In this document: positions 6,377 to 13,968 of the stretch, piece by piece
Position numbering within the stretch: position 1 is the first letter of the stretch
Layout: each line of letters begins with the position of its first letter
NCBI GenBank assembly: GCA_044227665.1
Contig: JBGAWK010000048.1
Span: 1 to 18,768, forward strand
DNA length: 18,768 bases
Reading direction: 5' to 3'
Source of the DNA: JBGAWK01 sp044227665
GTDB lineage: Bacteria; Bacteroidota; Bacteroidia; Chitinophagales; JADIYW01
The notes under the pieces: model-generated
Database searches by the model: none
What the model was told of the DNA's origin: nothing
The model's input: the letters and a program-made list of their open reading frames with translations, nothing else
Position numbers and translations under genes: made by a program

Positions 6377-7291
6377 TTATGGTAATCTTACATCATTTCC
6401 CAAACTTGCATTTTTGTCTTCATCTTCATACAATACACTGTATTCTGCATAAGACTTGGATAACTGGGCGCCAAAATAGAAGATTGCTGAGGAGTAATAT
6501 ATCCAAGAGAGGAATAGTATCAGAGAGCCTGCTGCGCCATAGATGCTGATGTTGACGATTTTTGTAAGATATAAGGTCATGAGATAACGACCTAAGAAAA
6601 AAAATATAGCGGCAAAAAATGACCCTGCTAAGATGTATTTCCATCTTAGCTTAACTGCAGGTAAGGCTGCGTAAATGAGAAAAAAGAGCATCCATATCAC
6701 TAACATAAATAATAGGTTATTGCCAATTTTTATCCAGATTATAGTAGATATAGGTATGTAAAAACTCAATTGCTCCTGAATGATACTTAATAGAGCATTC
6801 AGAATCATGGAGGTAGTTAATAATACGGACATAATGCCTATCATCGCGATGGCCAAAAGTTTATCTTTTAAGAACGCATGCCACTTTCTTTTACTACTAG
6901 TATCTCTCCATAATATGTATATGGTGTTTTGAATTTCTGAAAATATACCTGATGCGTTGAGGATAAGATATATGAAACTTACTATGGCAATGGTGCCTAC
7001 ACTGTAATTTGTCTGCAAGTTATGAAGTACTATTTGGATTTGTGTGGCTAAGTAAGAACCGGCAACTCTACTAATCTCTGTATGCATTTCACCTTCTGCT
7101 ACATCCTTGCCAAAAATCATGCTGCTAATGCTAACTAAAATAAGCAGAAGTGCTGGCAGCGAAAATAGCGCATAGTAAGATAGTGATGCACAATATTTGG
7201 TAGTATTATCTTTGAAAAATTCTACCACAGCATTACCAAAAATCTTCACCCATTTTCGTATAAAATTATGTATGTGACGACGAAGAATCAT
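6377..7291 (-). CDS. YihY/BrkB family membrane protein
   Basis: Integral membrane protein of the YihY/BrkB family (long misnamed ribonuclease BN), about 304 aa with the chosen start. It has about six hydrophobic spans. Family landmarks seen are the N-terminal KDNTTKYCASLSYYALFSLPALLLI block (span 1), the ILNASGIFSEIQNTIYILW segment before the second half, and the IYGAAGSLILFLSWIYYSSAIFYFGAQLSK ending. Members are suggested to be transporters or envelope-integrity factors, but the substrate is not established. The start at 7291 (MILRRHIHNF) keeps the overlap with the kinase gene, which stops at 7266, to 26 bases; a start at 7318 is also open. The overlap indicates translational coupling with the histidine kinase. 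Confidence 0.88.
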   Translation of the reverse strand: MILRRHIHNFIRKWVKIFGNAVVEFFKDNTTKYCASLSYYALFSLPALLLILVSISSMIFGKDVAEGEMHTEISRVAGSYLATQIQIVLHNLQTNYSVGTIAIVSFIYLILNASGIFSEIQNTIYILWRDTSSKRKWHAFLKDKLLAIAMIGIMSVLLTTSMILNALLSIIQEQLSFYIPISTIIWIKIGNNLLFMLVIWMLFFLIYAALPAVKLRWKYILAGSFFAAIFFFLGRYLMTLYLTKIVNISIYGAAGSLILFLSWIYYSSAIFYFGAQLSKSYAEYSVLYEDEDKNASLGNDVRLP

Positions 7292-9086
7292 GGGGCAAAT
7301 AAATGAAAAAAGTAGCACCTATGTCTGTCTTTCCTTGTGCAAAAATATACCCATTGTGCTGTTCGACAATTTTACGACATATTGCTAATCCTATGCCTGT
7401 ACCTTTGTAAGATTCCTTATTGTGTAATCGCTTGAACAAGTCAAAAATCTCCTCGGCATATTTGGTGTCAAAGCCTATGCCATTGTCGCTAATTTTTATT
7501 TCATGGTACTGTAATAGCCTTTTCTGTATAGGGAATGATATCTCATTGCCATTGGCAATAGAGTGAGTAATAGTGATCTGTGGAGAGATATTGGATTTAG
7601 AATATTTCAGAGAATTACCTATAATGTTGGAGAAAAGTTGATGAAGTTGGAAAATGTATCCATTGACTATTGGCAGCCTGTCAAATTTCATTATTACTTT
7701 TCTATCCTCAAAAACATGAGCCCAATCTTGTATTACTTGTTCTATAATACTATTAAGATCTATTTGTTCTTTTTTGAGATCCGATCTGTTAATTCTTGAA
7801 TATGCTAATAAATCATCAATTAGATTTTGCATACGTAAAGCAGAATCTTGCACTTTATCAAAAAACCCTATGCTCTTTTCCGACAAATGATTACTGCCGT
7901 CATCTTTGATGCGGGATACGAACATACGTATCTTGCGCAAAGGCTCCTGAAGATCATGGCTTACCACGTAATTAAAGGAAGATAACTCTTTATTATACTT
8001 CATGAGTTCCTCATTTTTGGTTTCTAATCCTTTCTGATACAAAATCTTTTCCGAAATATCCTGATTTATACCTAAGACTACAGTTCTTTCCCTGTCATCC
8101 TCATAAAGCATATACGAAGAACGAAGGTAGGTGACGCTATCTTTGTCATTCAATATCCTAAAAACAATGTTACGTGTAGCATTAGTATTGCTTTCCAAGT
8201 TTCTTATATAATTTCTTACTAGTTGCTGATCATCAGGGTGTACTAGATTTAAATATTTCTCTATATCCAGCACATTGTTGTTAGCCTCATTGTAAGCATA
8301 TCCCAATACTTTGTTGGCAGATTTGGAGAATGTAATCTTATTGCCTGGGAGTTCCATCTCCCAGTGAGTAAGCCTGGCTATCTCTTCAGCATGTTCAAAG
8401 GATTCGTTGTTTAATAATAAATACTCTGATAGTTCATTGAGCTTTATAATATTGCGGTATATGATATAAAAACTGCCTAATATTAATATTAAGCTGAATA
8501 TTATAACTAACAGGCTGATAAAGGGTAGTAAAGATGATTTATTATCATGCTCCTTAGTGCGTTGGGTAAGCAATAAATCTTCTTTGCTTAGGAGACTGTC
8601 AATTTTTGATTTTATAATCACCATCTTATCTCTACTAACCATGAAAGACTGGATAAAAGTATCAGGGAAATGGGTGGTTAGTCTTTTCACTTGCCTTACT
8701 CTAGTTTCCATCATCAGAAACCGCTCTTTGGTAAGGGTATCTAATTCTCTAACAATTCTCAATTGTTCTGGATTATCTCCCACTTTTATCAATAAATCAA
8801 AGTATAATTTATTTACGATTTCTTTGGACTGCAAGTATCGCTCATAAAAACTAGAATCTTTAGTTATTAGATAGCCTCTTTGTCGGCTTTCTGCTTGAAG
8901 AAGATTTTGCTTGTATTTTTCAATAAGTATCTGTACTTCATAAGTATGGGCAATTAATCTTTGGGTTTTATTAAGCTCATTGATATTCCTATATAGTAAA
9001 ACTCCTACAATAAGCAATACAGATAGGGAAATTAATAACATAATTATCACCATCTTGAACGGGTGCTTATCTTTATGTATCATCAT
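7266..9086 (-). CDS. CHASE3-PAS sensor histidine kinase
   Basis: Membrane sensor kinase of about 606 aa. Order of parts, numbered from the chosen start: span 1 (13-33), periplasmic CHASE3-type helical domain (about 34-182, with LLQAESRQRGYLITKDSSFYERY), span 2 (186-210), PAS domain (about 233-344, ending VVLGINQDISEK), HisKA with phosphoacceptor H377 in SHDLQEPLRKI, and HATPase (about 479-599) with the N-box (LFSNIIGNSLKYS), DNGIGF and GTGIGLAI. All catalytic motifs are intact. The frame is open up to 9245, but that start would overlap the response regulator by 140 bases. The ATG pair at 9086/9083, about 20 bases after the regulator stop, begins MMIHKDKHPFKM and leads directly into span 1. 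Its partner is probably the adjacent response regulator. Confidence 0.92.
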   Translation of the reverse strand: MMIHKDKHPFKMVIIMLLISLSVLLIVGVLLYRNINELNKTQRLIAHTYEVQILIEKYKQNLLQAESRQRGYLITKDSSFYERYLQSKEIVNKLYFDLLIKVGDNPEQLRIVRELDTLTKERFLMMETRVRQVKRLTTHFPDTFIQSFMVSRDKMVIIKSKIDSLLSKEDLLLTQRTKEHDNKSSLLPFISLLVIIFSLILILGSFYIIYRNIIKLNELSEYLLLNNESFEHAEEIARLTHWEMELPGNKITFSKSANKVLGYAYNEANNNVLDIEKYLNLVHPDDQQLVRNYIRNLESNTNATRNIVFRILNDKDSVTYLRSSYMLYEDDRERTVVLGINQDISEKILYQKGLETKNEELMKYNKELSSFNYVVSHDLQEPLRKIRMFVSRIKDDGSNHLSEKSIGFFDKVQDSALRMQNLIDDLLAYSRINRSDLKKEQIDLNSIIEQVIQDWAHVFEDRKVIMKFDRLPIVNGYIFQLHQLFSNIIGNSLKYSKSNISPQITITHSIANGNEISFPIQKRLLQYHEIKISDNGIGFDTKYAEEIFDLFKRLHNKESYKGTGIGLAICRKIVEQHNGYIFAQGKTDIGATFFIYLPHDSSSSHT

Positions 9087-9105
9087 AATGAAGAAGTATT
9101 TTCTC

Positions 9106-9542
9106 TTATATATTAAGCAAGAATGTTTCTTTGTTGAGTCCTGAAGTATGAAATTGCCAATTGACACTAAGAACTTCTTCCAGCACCTTTTTAAGTGAAG
9201 CGAAATCTCCCGGCTTGCGAATATATACATTTGCACCACGAACAAAGGTGTCCTCTATATCTTTCTCAGTGCCGGAAGTAGAATATATGGCAACAGAAAT
9301 GGATTTGTATTCGGGATGTTTCTTGATTTCTTCCAAGCATTGGATTCCGTTCATTCGTGGCATATTGATGTCGAGGAATATAAGATCCGGATAAGATTCA
9401 GTAGCTGCAAGGTATTCCATAAGTTCTACGCCATCAGTGACCTCCGTGATACGGGGATACGGGTTTTCATTTTTAGCTCTCCCAAGGCATCTACAAATAC
9501 CATTCTATCATCCTCGTCGTCGTCTGCAATAAGTATTTTCAT
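9106..9542 (-). pseudogene. Single-domain response regulator, broken by a one-base frameshift
   Basis: A CheY/Rcp1-like receiver without an output domain. From the ATG at 9542 the frame reads MKILIADDDEDDRMVFVDAL, with the acidic pocket (D7-D9), but it meets TAG at 9426-9428 after 38 codons. The other frame resumes the receiver seamlessly: ITEVTDGVELMEYL, phosphoacceptor Asp in LIFLDINMPRMNG, the conserved Thr/Ser region (AIYSTSG) and Lys in YIRKPGD, ending at 9106. The switch falls in a run of five T on the + strand (9470-9474); one extra base there would restore a normal receiver of about 145 aa. A start at 9551 (MKSMKIL) is also possible. It may be a sequence error or a real mutation. The gene sits 17 bases after the AraC-type gene and about 20 before the kinase, so it is the cognate regulator in one operon. 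Confidence 0.9.
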
Positions 9543-9559
9543 TGATTTCATAGGCAAAT

Positions 9560-10108
9560 TTATTTTTCTTTTCTTGATTTTATTATTCTTTGAAATGCGG
9601 AAGGCGTAAGTCCAGTAGTCTTCTTAAATTGATTGGAAAGATGTGCTACACTACTATAATTTAGTAAGTAAGAAATCTCCGTAAGTGTATGTGTGCCACT
9701 CAATAGCAATTGTTTTGCACGCTCTATCTTCTGGAGTATGATAAAATTTTCTATGGAAGTAAAAGTTACCTCCGAGAAGAGATTCGAGAGATATCCATAA
9801 CTGTGGTGCAGTTTTGAGGATAGGTATGCCGAAGTGGTAATATTGGGCAGGTCTTCTTCCTTCCATACCATCTCTACTATTGAGTCTTTAATCTTTTGCA
9901 CCAACGCGGTTTTCTGGTTGTCTATCAAATATATGTAGTATTTGTCAAAGCCTTGTTTTAATTTCTCCATTTGGTCTGTTGAGAGGGGCTTCTTGAATTC
10001 TATTTCATTATTACTTTCTATAGCGTATGGAACGTCTATGCTGTCTGCAATATCTTCTAATACAGCTCTACAGGTACGGGTAATGTCGAATTTTATGTAT
10101 AAATGCAA
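9560..10108 (-). CDS. Short AraC-type transcriptional regulator with HMA-like N-terminus
   Basis: DNA-binding regulator of 182 aa. Residues about 94-133 and 142-174 form the two helix-turn-helix units of the AraC/XylS fold (SYGYLSNLFSEVTFTSIENFI and TLTEISYLLNYSSVAHLSNQFKKTTGLTPS). The N-terminal 75 residues (MHLYIKFDITRTCRAVLEDI) resemble the heavy-metal-associated-like domain that heads a widespread Bacteroidota group of about 190-aa AraC proteins, in which the start usually reads like MKLYIKNMVCxRC. Here the first of the two cysteines is T10 and only C13 remains, so metal binding by that pair is doubtful. It is first in the operon with the response regulator, kinase and YihY genes and divergent from the small membrane-protein cluster; it may control both sides (inference). 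Confidence 0.88.
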   Translation of the reverse strand: MHLYIKFDITRTCRAVLEDIADSIDVPYAIESNNEIEFKKPLSTDQMEKLKQGFDKYYIYLIDNQKTALVQKIKDSIVEMVWKEEDLPNITTSAYLSSKLHHSYGYLSNLFSEVTFTSIENFIILQKIERAKQLLLSGTHTLTEISYLLNYSSVAHLSNQFKKTTGLTPSAFQRIIKSRKEK

Positions 10109-10139
10109 AGTGATAAATATTTATTGGTAAATATATACA

Positions 10140-10159
10140 AATACTTTAAGCAAAGTATT
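10140..10159. promoter_or_regulatory. Operator-like inverted repeat in the divergent region
   Basis: AATACTTT at 10140-10147 and AAAGTATT at 10152-10159 form a perfect 8-bp inverted repeat around AAGC. It lies 32 bases upstream of the AraC-type ATG (10108) and about 130 upstream of the first small membrane-protein gene. No T-tract follows, so it is more likely a protein-binding site than a terminator. The 183-base divergent region (10109-10291) contains no ORF. Confidence 0.45.
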
Positions 10160-10291
10160 ATTGCAAAATTCTGTAGCAGGCCTATGAAAATTATATAACA
10201 TCACCCAATAATTCTATAACGCAATGCGATGTTGTGTATAAGATATTTGTATCATAAATTTTATTATTTACAAAAAACAAAAAATTAAATC

Positions 10292-10447
10292 ATGAGCAAT
10301 CTACTTTACACCGTGGCTATAGTGCTGATAATCGCATGGTTAGCCGGATTCTTTATCCTACATGCAGGAAATTTGATTCACATTTTATTAGTACTAGCAG
10401 TAATAGCTATACTTGTACGTATCATCAAAGGCAAACCGGTAGTCTAA
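10292..10447 (+). CDS. Lmo0937-type small membrane protein
   Basis: A 51-aa protein with two hydrophobic spans: MSNLLYTVAIVLIIAWLAGF, then about residues 28-44 (LIHILLVLAVIAILVRI), and a short basic tail (KGKPVV). The length, the NLLYT start, the glycine-phenylalanine turn and the IHILLVLAVIAILVR block match the Lmo0937 family of tiny bacterial membrane proteins, often associated with stress or stationary phase but without a defined function. It is first in a row of four small genes with gaps of 18, 25 and 35 bases. It is divergent from the AraC-type regulator. Confidence 0.8.
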   Translation: MSNLLYTVAIVLIIAWLAGFFILHAGNLIHILLVLAVIAILVRIIKGKPVV

Positions 10448-10465
10448 TCATAAAATAATAAAATT

Positions 10466-10657
10466 ATGAGAAGTCCCTTTAAAATTGTAATGACCATATT
10501 AATGGCGTACATACTTATACCGGCAATACTAAAATTTTTGGGTAGAGATGAAAAGTGGGCTATAGCAGCCAAATCATTTATCTTGAAATATTTTAATCTA
10601 GATTTTTTAAACAACAAAAAAGAAAATACTAGTCCTGCACCTCATACTGCAGCATAG
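10466..10657 (+). CDS. Small membrane protein
   Basis: A 63-aa protein I do not recognise. Residues about 6-25 (KIVMTILMAYILIPAILKFL) make one membrane span, followed by an amphipathic stretch (KWAIAAKSFILKYFNLDFL) and a polar tail ending in SPAPHTAA. It lies 18 bases after the Lmo0937-type gene on the same strand, so it is probably in the same operon. No motif indicates a function. Confidence 0.6.
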   Translation: MRSPFKIVMTILMAYILIPAILKFLGRDEKWAIAAKSFILKYFNLDFLNNKKENTSPAPHTAA

Positions 10658-10682
10658 TATATATAACTACAAAAAAATTGTT

Positions 10683-10946
10683 ATGCACGCCTATCCTACA
10701 GTACCAGCAATCGCAACACTACCCCAAATTCATAATTCACAATATGAATATTATGAATATGAGGTAATTGATAAGACTAACACAATAGCCGTCATTAAGA
10801 GTGACACAGTTTGGGAACGATTTGTAGACTCATTCTTGGCCATATTGGTGATTCGTTTGTTTATTAGTTTAGTATTTTGTACGGGCGTCATAACAATTTC
10901 TTTTGTAACAGCCTTCTTTATATTAAAGAATGTAATACAACTCTAA
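10683..10946 (+). CDS. Small membrane protein with Tyr/Glu-rich N-terminal half
   Basis: An 87-aa protein I do not recognise. The first half is polar and has an unusual aromatic-acidic run (SQYEYYEYEVIDKTN, about 19-33). The second half (about 50-87) is hydrophobic and long enough for one or two spans (FLAILVIRLFISLVF and GVITISFVTAFFILKNV). It lies 25 bases after the preceding small gene, and its spacing and strand suggest the same operon. There is no signal peptide, so the polar half is probably cytoplasmic (inference). Confidence 0.55.
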   Translation: MHAYPTVPAIATLPQIHNSQYEYYEYEVIDKTNTIAVIKSDTVWERFVDSFLAILVIRLFISLVFCTGVITISFVTAFFILKNVIQL

Positions 10947-10981
10947 CCTTTAATTTGGTAAATACTGATATATGATAATAT

Positions 10982-11185
10982 ATGTATGGTAAAGACGGAA
11001 TAATTATTACTGAGTTTCCACTCAGTGTATCAGGCGAATTTTTCTTGCTGATAGCATTATGTATATCATTAATACTACTGATAGTATTAATGATATATAA
11101 ATTTTTTCAATCACTCAACAAAGATGATGACGACCTGAATAATTACCCAAAAAAACTTAAGCCCAAAGACAATGATGCCCCATAG
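10982..11185 (+). CDS. Small single-span membrane protein with charged tail
   Basis: A 67-aa protein I do not recognise. Residues about 17-43 (GEFFLLIALCISLILLIVLM then IYKFF) form one membrane span. The C-terminal 24 residues are highly charged, with four consecutive Asp (KDDDDL) then lysines (KKLKPKDNDAP). It is the last of the four small genes, 35 bases after its neighbour. A hairpin follows directly after the stop. Confidence 0.55.
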   Translation: MYGKDGIIITEFPLSVSGEFFLLIALCISLILLIVLMIYKFFQSLNKDDDDLNNYPKKLKPKDNDAP

Positions 11186-11188
11186 GGG

Positions 11189-11219
11189 ATTTTGTCGTTT
11201 TTATAAGTTGCGACAAAAT
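11189..11219. promoter_or_regulatory. Hairpin between the small-gene cluster and htpG
   Basis: ATTTTGTCG at 11189-11197 pairs perfectly with CGACAAAAT at 11211-11219 around a 13-base loop. It starts 4 bases past the stop of the fourth small gene. No T-tract follows on the + strand, so it is a weak terminator at best. It could instead be a regulatory site for htpG, whose ATG lies 57 bases further on. Confidence 0.4.
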
Positions 11220-11275
11220 GGCATAATAAAATGACTTGGTACAACCTTTGTTTCTTTCATACAAAATAATAGTAT

Positions 11276-13144
11276 ATGAAGGAAAGTGGCAATATAAGTG
11301 TTGTAACGGAGAATATATTCCCAATAATTAAAAAATTCTTATACTCGGATCATGAAATATTCTTGAGAGAGTTGATTTCAAATGCAGTAGATGCTACCAA
11401 GAAAATTAAGGGTCTTGCACAGTTGGGAGATTATAAGCAAGAGCTGGGAGACCTTACTATAGCAGTGAAATTGGATAAGGAAAATAAGACGCTTACCATT
11501 TCTGATAAAGGTATTGGCATGAGTGCTGATGAAGTAAAAAAATATATCAATCAAGTAGCTTTTTCCAGTGCCGAAGAATTTATAGAAAAGTTCAAGAATG
11601 TAGAAGACGCTAAAGCTATAATAGGACATTTTGGCTTAGGATTTTATTCTTCCTTCATGGTTGCTGAGCGAGTAGAAATATTTTCAAAATCCTATACAGA
11701 TGCGCCAGCGGTAAGATGGGAATGTGATGGAAGTACAACTTATACCCTCGAAGAAGTAGATAAGAGTGACAGAGGTACAGATATAGTCTTACATATCAAT
11801 GAGGAGTCTTTAGAATTTTTGGAAGAGTATAGGATAAATAGCTTGCTGGAGAAATACTGTAAATTCTTGCCTATACCCATACAATTTGGACATAATTTCC
11901 AAAGTGAAGAAGACAAAAATGCAGGAAAGCCGCTAGAACCTAAAATTATCAATGATACAGATCCATTGTGGACTCGTATTCCTTCTTCATTGACTGATGA
12001 AGACTATAAGGATTTCTATAAAAAATTATATCCTTTTGCCCCCGATCCTTTATTTTGGATACATCTCAATGTGGACTATCCTTTCACACTTACAGGAATT
12101 TTATATTTCCCAAAACTCAATAAGTCCTTTGAAGTAGAAAAAAATAAAATTCAGCTTTATAGCAATCAGGTTTTCGTAACCAATAATGTAGAAGAAATTG
12201 TGCCGGATTATCTAGGATTACTTCATGGACTTATAGACTCTCCGGATATTCCGCTCAACGTATCCAGAAGCTATCTGCAAAGTGATGGTAATGTAAAGAA
12301 AATTAATCAACATATTTCAAAGAAAGTTTCAGACAAATTGGGGGAAATTTTCAAAAACGATAGAACTTCTTTTGAAGAGAAATGGACAGATATCAGTGTT
12401 TTTGTCAAATATGGCATGTTGAGCGATGATAAATTCTACGAGCGTAGCAAAGATTTTTGTCTTTTGCAATCTACAGAGGAAGGCAAATATTATACCTTAG
12501 AAGAATATCAAAACTATATCGAAGCATTACAAACCGATAAAGATGGAAACAGAATTATCTTGTATAGCACACAGCCCGATGATCAGCATATATTCATCAA
12601 TAAAGCCAAAGCTAAAGGCTACGATGTATTGCAGATGGATGCAATCATAGATCAGCATTTCCTGAATTTCCTGGAAAGTAAGCTCGACAAAACTCAGTTC
12701 AAACGGGTAGATGCAGACACAATAGACCACCTTATTACTAAAGATGAAGTCATAGAGTCCGTACTTAGCGCGGAAGAGCAAGATAATCTTAAGAAATTAT
12801 TTGAAGCTAAAGCCGACAATACTAGAGCTACGGTAACCTTAAAATCAATGTCTCCTGAAGAGTCTCCCGTGACAATCACTAAGGACGAATTTATGCGCAG
12901 GATGCAAGAAATGAGTAAATTAGGCGGCGGCGGTATGCACTTCATGGGTGAAATGCCCGAAAGATATAATTTGGTCGTAAATACCAATCATCCTATTCAT
13001 AGAAAAATTTTGGCTTCGCAAGAAGAACAACAAAAAGAACTGATAAGTCATCTTACTGATATCGCATTATTATCGCAGCACATGCTCAGAGGTGAAGCTT
13101 TGACACGTTTTATTGAGAAAAGTTACAGTGTAATCAGCAAGTAA
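11276..13144 (+). CDS. htpG: Molecular chaperone HtpG (bacterial Hsp90)
   Basis: Cytoplasmic ATP-dependent chaperone of 622 aa, the usual length (E. coli 624). The N-terminal GHKL ATPase domain has TENIFPIIKKFLYSDHEIFL, the ELISNAVDA Mg-binding helix, DKGIGM and the GHFGLGFYSSFMV lid region. The middle domain has DIPLNVSRSYLQSDGNVKK with the catalytic arginine. The C-terminal dimerisation domain holds a GGGGMHFMGEMPERY segment. The start MKESGNISVVTEN matches Bacteroidota HtpG. It is transcribed alone after the small membrane-protein cluster. A sequence resembling a sigma-54 promoter (TTGGTAC ... TTTGT, 11236-11252) lies 24 bases before the ATG, but it is one base off at the -12 GC. Confidence 0.97.
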   Translation: MKESGNISVVTENIFPIIKKFLYSDHEIFLRELISNAVDATKKIKGLAQLGDYKQELGDLTIAVKLDKENKTLTISDKGIGMSADEVKKYINQVAFSSAEEFIEKFKNVEDAKAIIGHFGLGFYSSFMVAERVEIFSKSYTDAPAVRWECDGSTTYTLEEVDKSDRGTDIVLHINEESLEFLEEYRINSLLEKYCKFLPIPIQFGHNFQSEEDKNAGKPLEPKIINDTDPLWTRIPSSLTDEDYKDFYKKLYPFAPDPLFWIHLNVDYPFTLTGILYFPKLNKSFEVEKNKIQLYSNQVFVTNNVEEIVPDYLGLLHGLIDSPDIPLNVSRSYLQSDGNVKKINQHISKKVSDKLGEIFKNDRTSFEEKWTDISVFVKYGMLSDDKFYERSKDFCLLQSTEEGKYYTLEEYQNYIEALQTDKDGNRIILYSTQPDDQHIFINKAKAKGYDVLQMDAIIDQHFLNFLESKLDKTQFKRVDADTIDHLITKDEVIESVLSAEEQDNLKKLFEAKADNTRATVTLKSMSPEESPVTITKDEFMRRMQEMSKLGGGGMHFMGEMPERYNLVVNTNHPIHRKILASQEEQQKELISHLTDIALLSQHMLRGEALTRFIEKSYSVISK

Positions 13145-13231
13145 TAGGTTTCTTAATCATGTAATGACTTTCTATATATACGTGTGGAGTTTGCATTTTT
13201 CGGGTTCAATGAAGCCAAAGGTTTACTTTTA

Positions 13232-13239
13232 TATCTTTG
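13232..13239 (+). promoter_or_regulatory. Bacteroidota -7 element (TATCTTTG) for the Rossmann protein gene
   Basis: An exact match to TAnnTTTG, 13 bases before the ATG at 13253. The transcript would have almost no leader. No TTTG -33 element is visible at 19-21 bases upstream. Confidence 0.5.
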
Positions 13240-13252
13240 ATTAAAATTTTTT

Positions 13253-13885
13253 ATGAATATTACAATTATCGGGGCCTCTGCGGGTGTAGGTTTGGAAGCC
13301 GTAAAAAGGGCTTTAGAGAGGCATCACAATGTGACAGCACTTTCCCGTTCAGAGATAAATTTGCCTAAGTATGCAAACTTGAGTTTGCTCAGAGGTAGTG
13401 CAACGAATAAAGAAGATTTGAAATTGTCACTCGCAAATGCAGATGCAGTTATCGTGGCGTTAGGAACAGGTAAGAGCATGAAACCCACTACGCTATATTC
13501 TGACTTTGCCAAACTGCTAGTAGAAGTTCAATATGAAAATGGAGTTCAGATACCTTTTATAATTTTGACTGGATTTGGAGCAGGAGAAAGTGGTGCATAT
13601 AATTCATTTCTGATGAAAATCTTTTTTAGAATCTTTCTCAAAGATGTGTATGACGATAAAACCAAGATGGAAGAAATTATTGCCAATTCCAAGATGAAAT
13701 GGGAAATCGTACGACCCGGATTACTCAAAGACAAACCTTTGACCGAAAGATATAGAGTAGAAACGAAACTTTATAAAGGGATAAATATAGGAGCGATAAA
13801 TAGAGCAGATGTAGCAGATTTTATGGTAAAACAAGCCGAAAATCCTACCGAACTATTCAAATATGTATCGCTTTCTAATAAATAG
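13253..13885 (+). CDS. NAD(P)-binding Rossmann-fold protein (NmrA/atypical SDR type)
   Basis: A 210-aa cytoplasmic protein. The N-terminal MNITIIGASAGVGLEAVKRA contains a dinucleotide-binding motif of the GASGxxG form (residues 7-13). NADAVIVALGTG, near 61-73, is a second Rossmann landmark, and a LTGFGAGES strand follows near 102. The MKWEIVRPGLLKDKP block (about 143-157) is typical of NAD(P)H-binding epimerase-like or NmrA-like proteins. No Tyr-xxx-Lys catalytic pair of classical SDRs is evident, so it may be a redox sensor or a reductase of unknown substrate. It has its own -7 element and is not clearly linked to htpG. Confidence 0.8.
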   Translation: MNITIIGASAGVGLEAVKRALERHHNVTALSRSEINLPKYANLSLLRGSATNKEDLKLSLANADAVIVALGTGKSMKPTTLYSDFAKLLVEVQYENGVQIPFIILTGFGAGESGAYNSFLMKIFFRIFLKDVYDDKTKMEEIIANSKMKWEIVRPGLLKDKPLTERYRVETKLYKGINIGAINRADVADFMVKQAENPTELFKYVSLSNK

Positions 13886-13909
13886 GGAATACTTGTAATT
13901 CACTATACT

Positions 13910-13968
13910 AGAAGAAAATAATGTGCTCAAGAATTTTGAGTTTCAGCTAAATTTTAGTATTTTCTTCT
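13910..13968. repeat. Long-armed AT-rich inverted repeat between converging genes
   Basis: AGAAGAAAATA at 13910-13920 is the exact reverse complement of TATTTTCTTCT at 13958-13968. The 37-base loop contains a smaller hairpin (CTCAA at 13926-13930, TTGAG at 13936-13940). It lies between the converging Rossmann and sucB genes, and the right arm touches the sucB stop. It could act as a two-way terminator, but the AT-rich arms and long loop make this weak. Confidence 0.3.

Noticed and set aside
9087..9245. N-terminal extension of the histidine kinase to 9245
   Set aside because: It would overlap the response regulator by 140 bases, and the extra residues are just an alternative frame of that gene.
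9468..9476. Programmed -1 frameshifting in the response regulator
   Set aside because: Only five A are available on the coding strand, the A-site codon (AUG) would re-pair badly, and no stimulatory stem was recognised; error or mutation is more likely.
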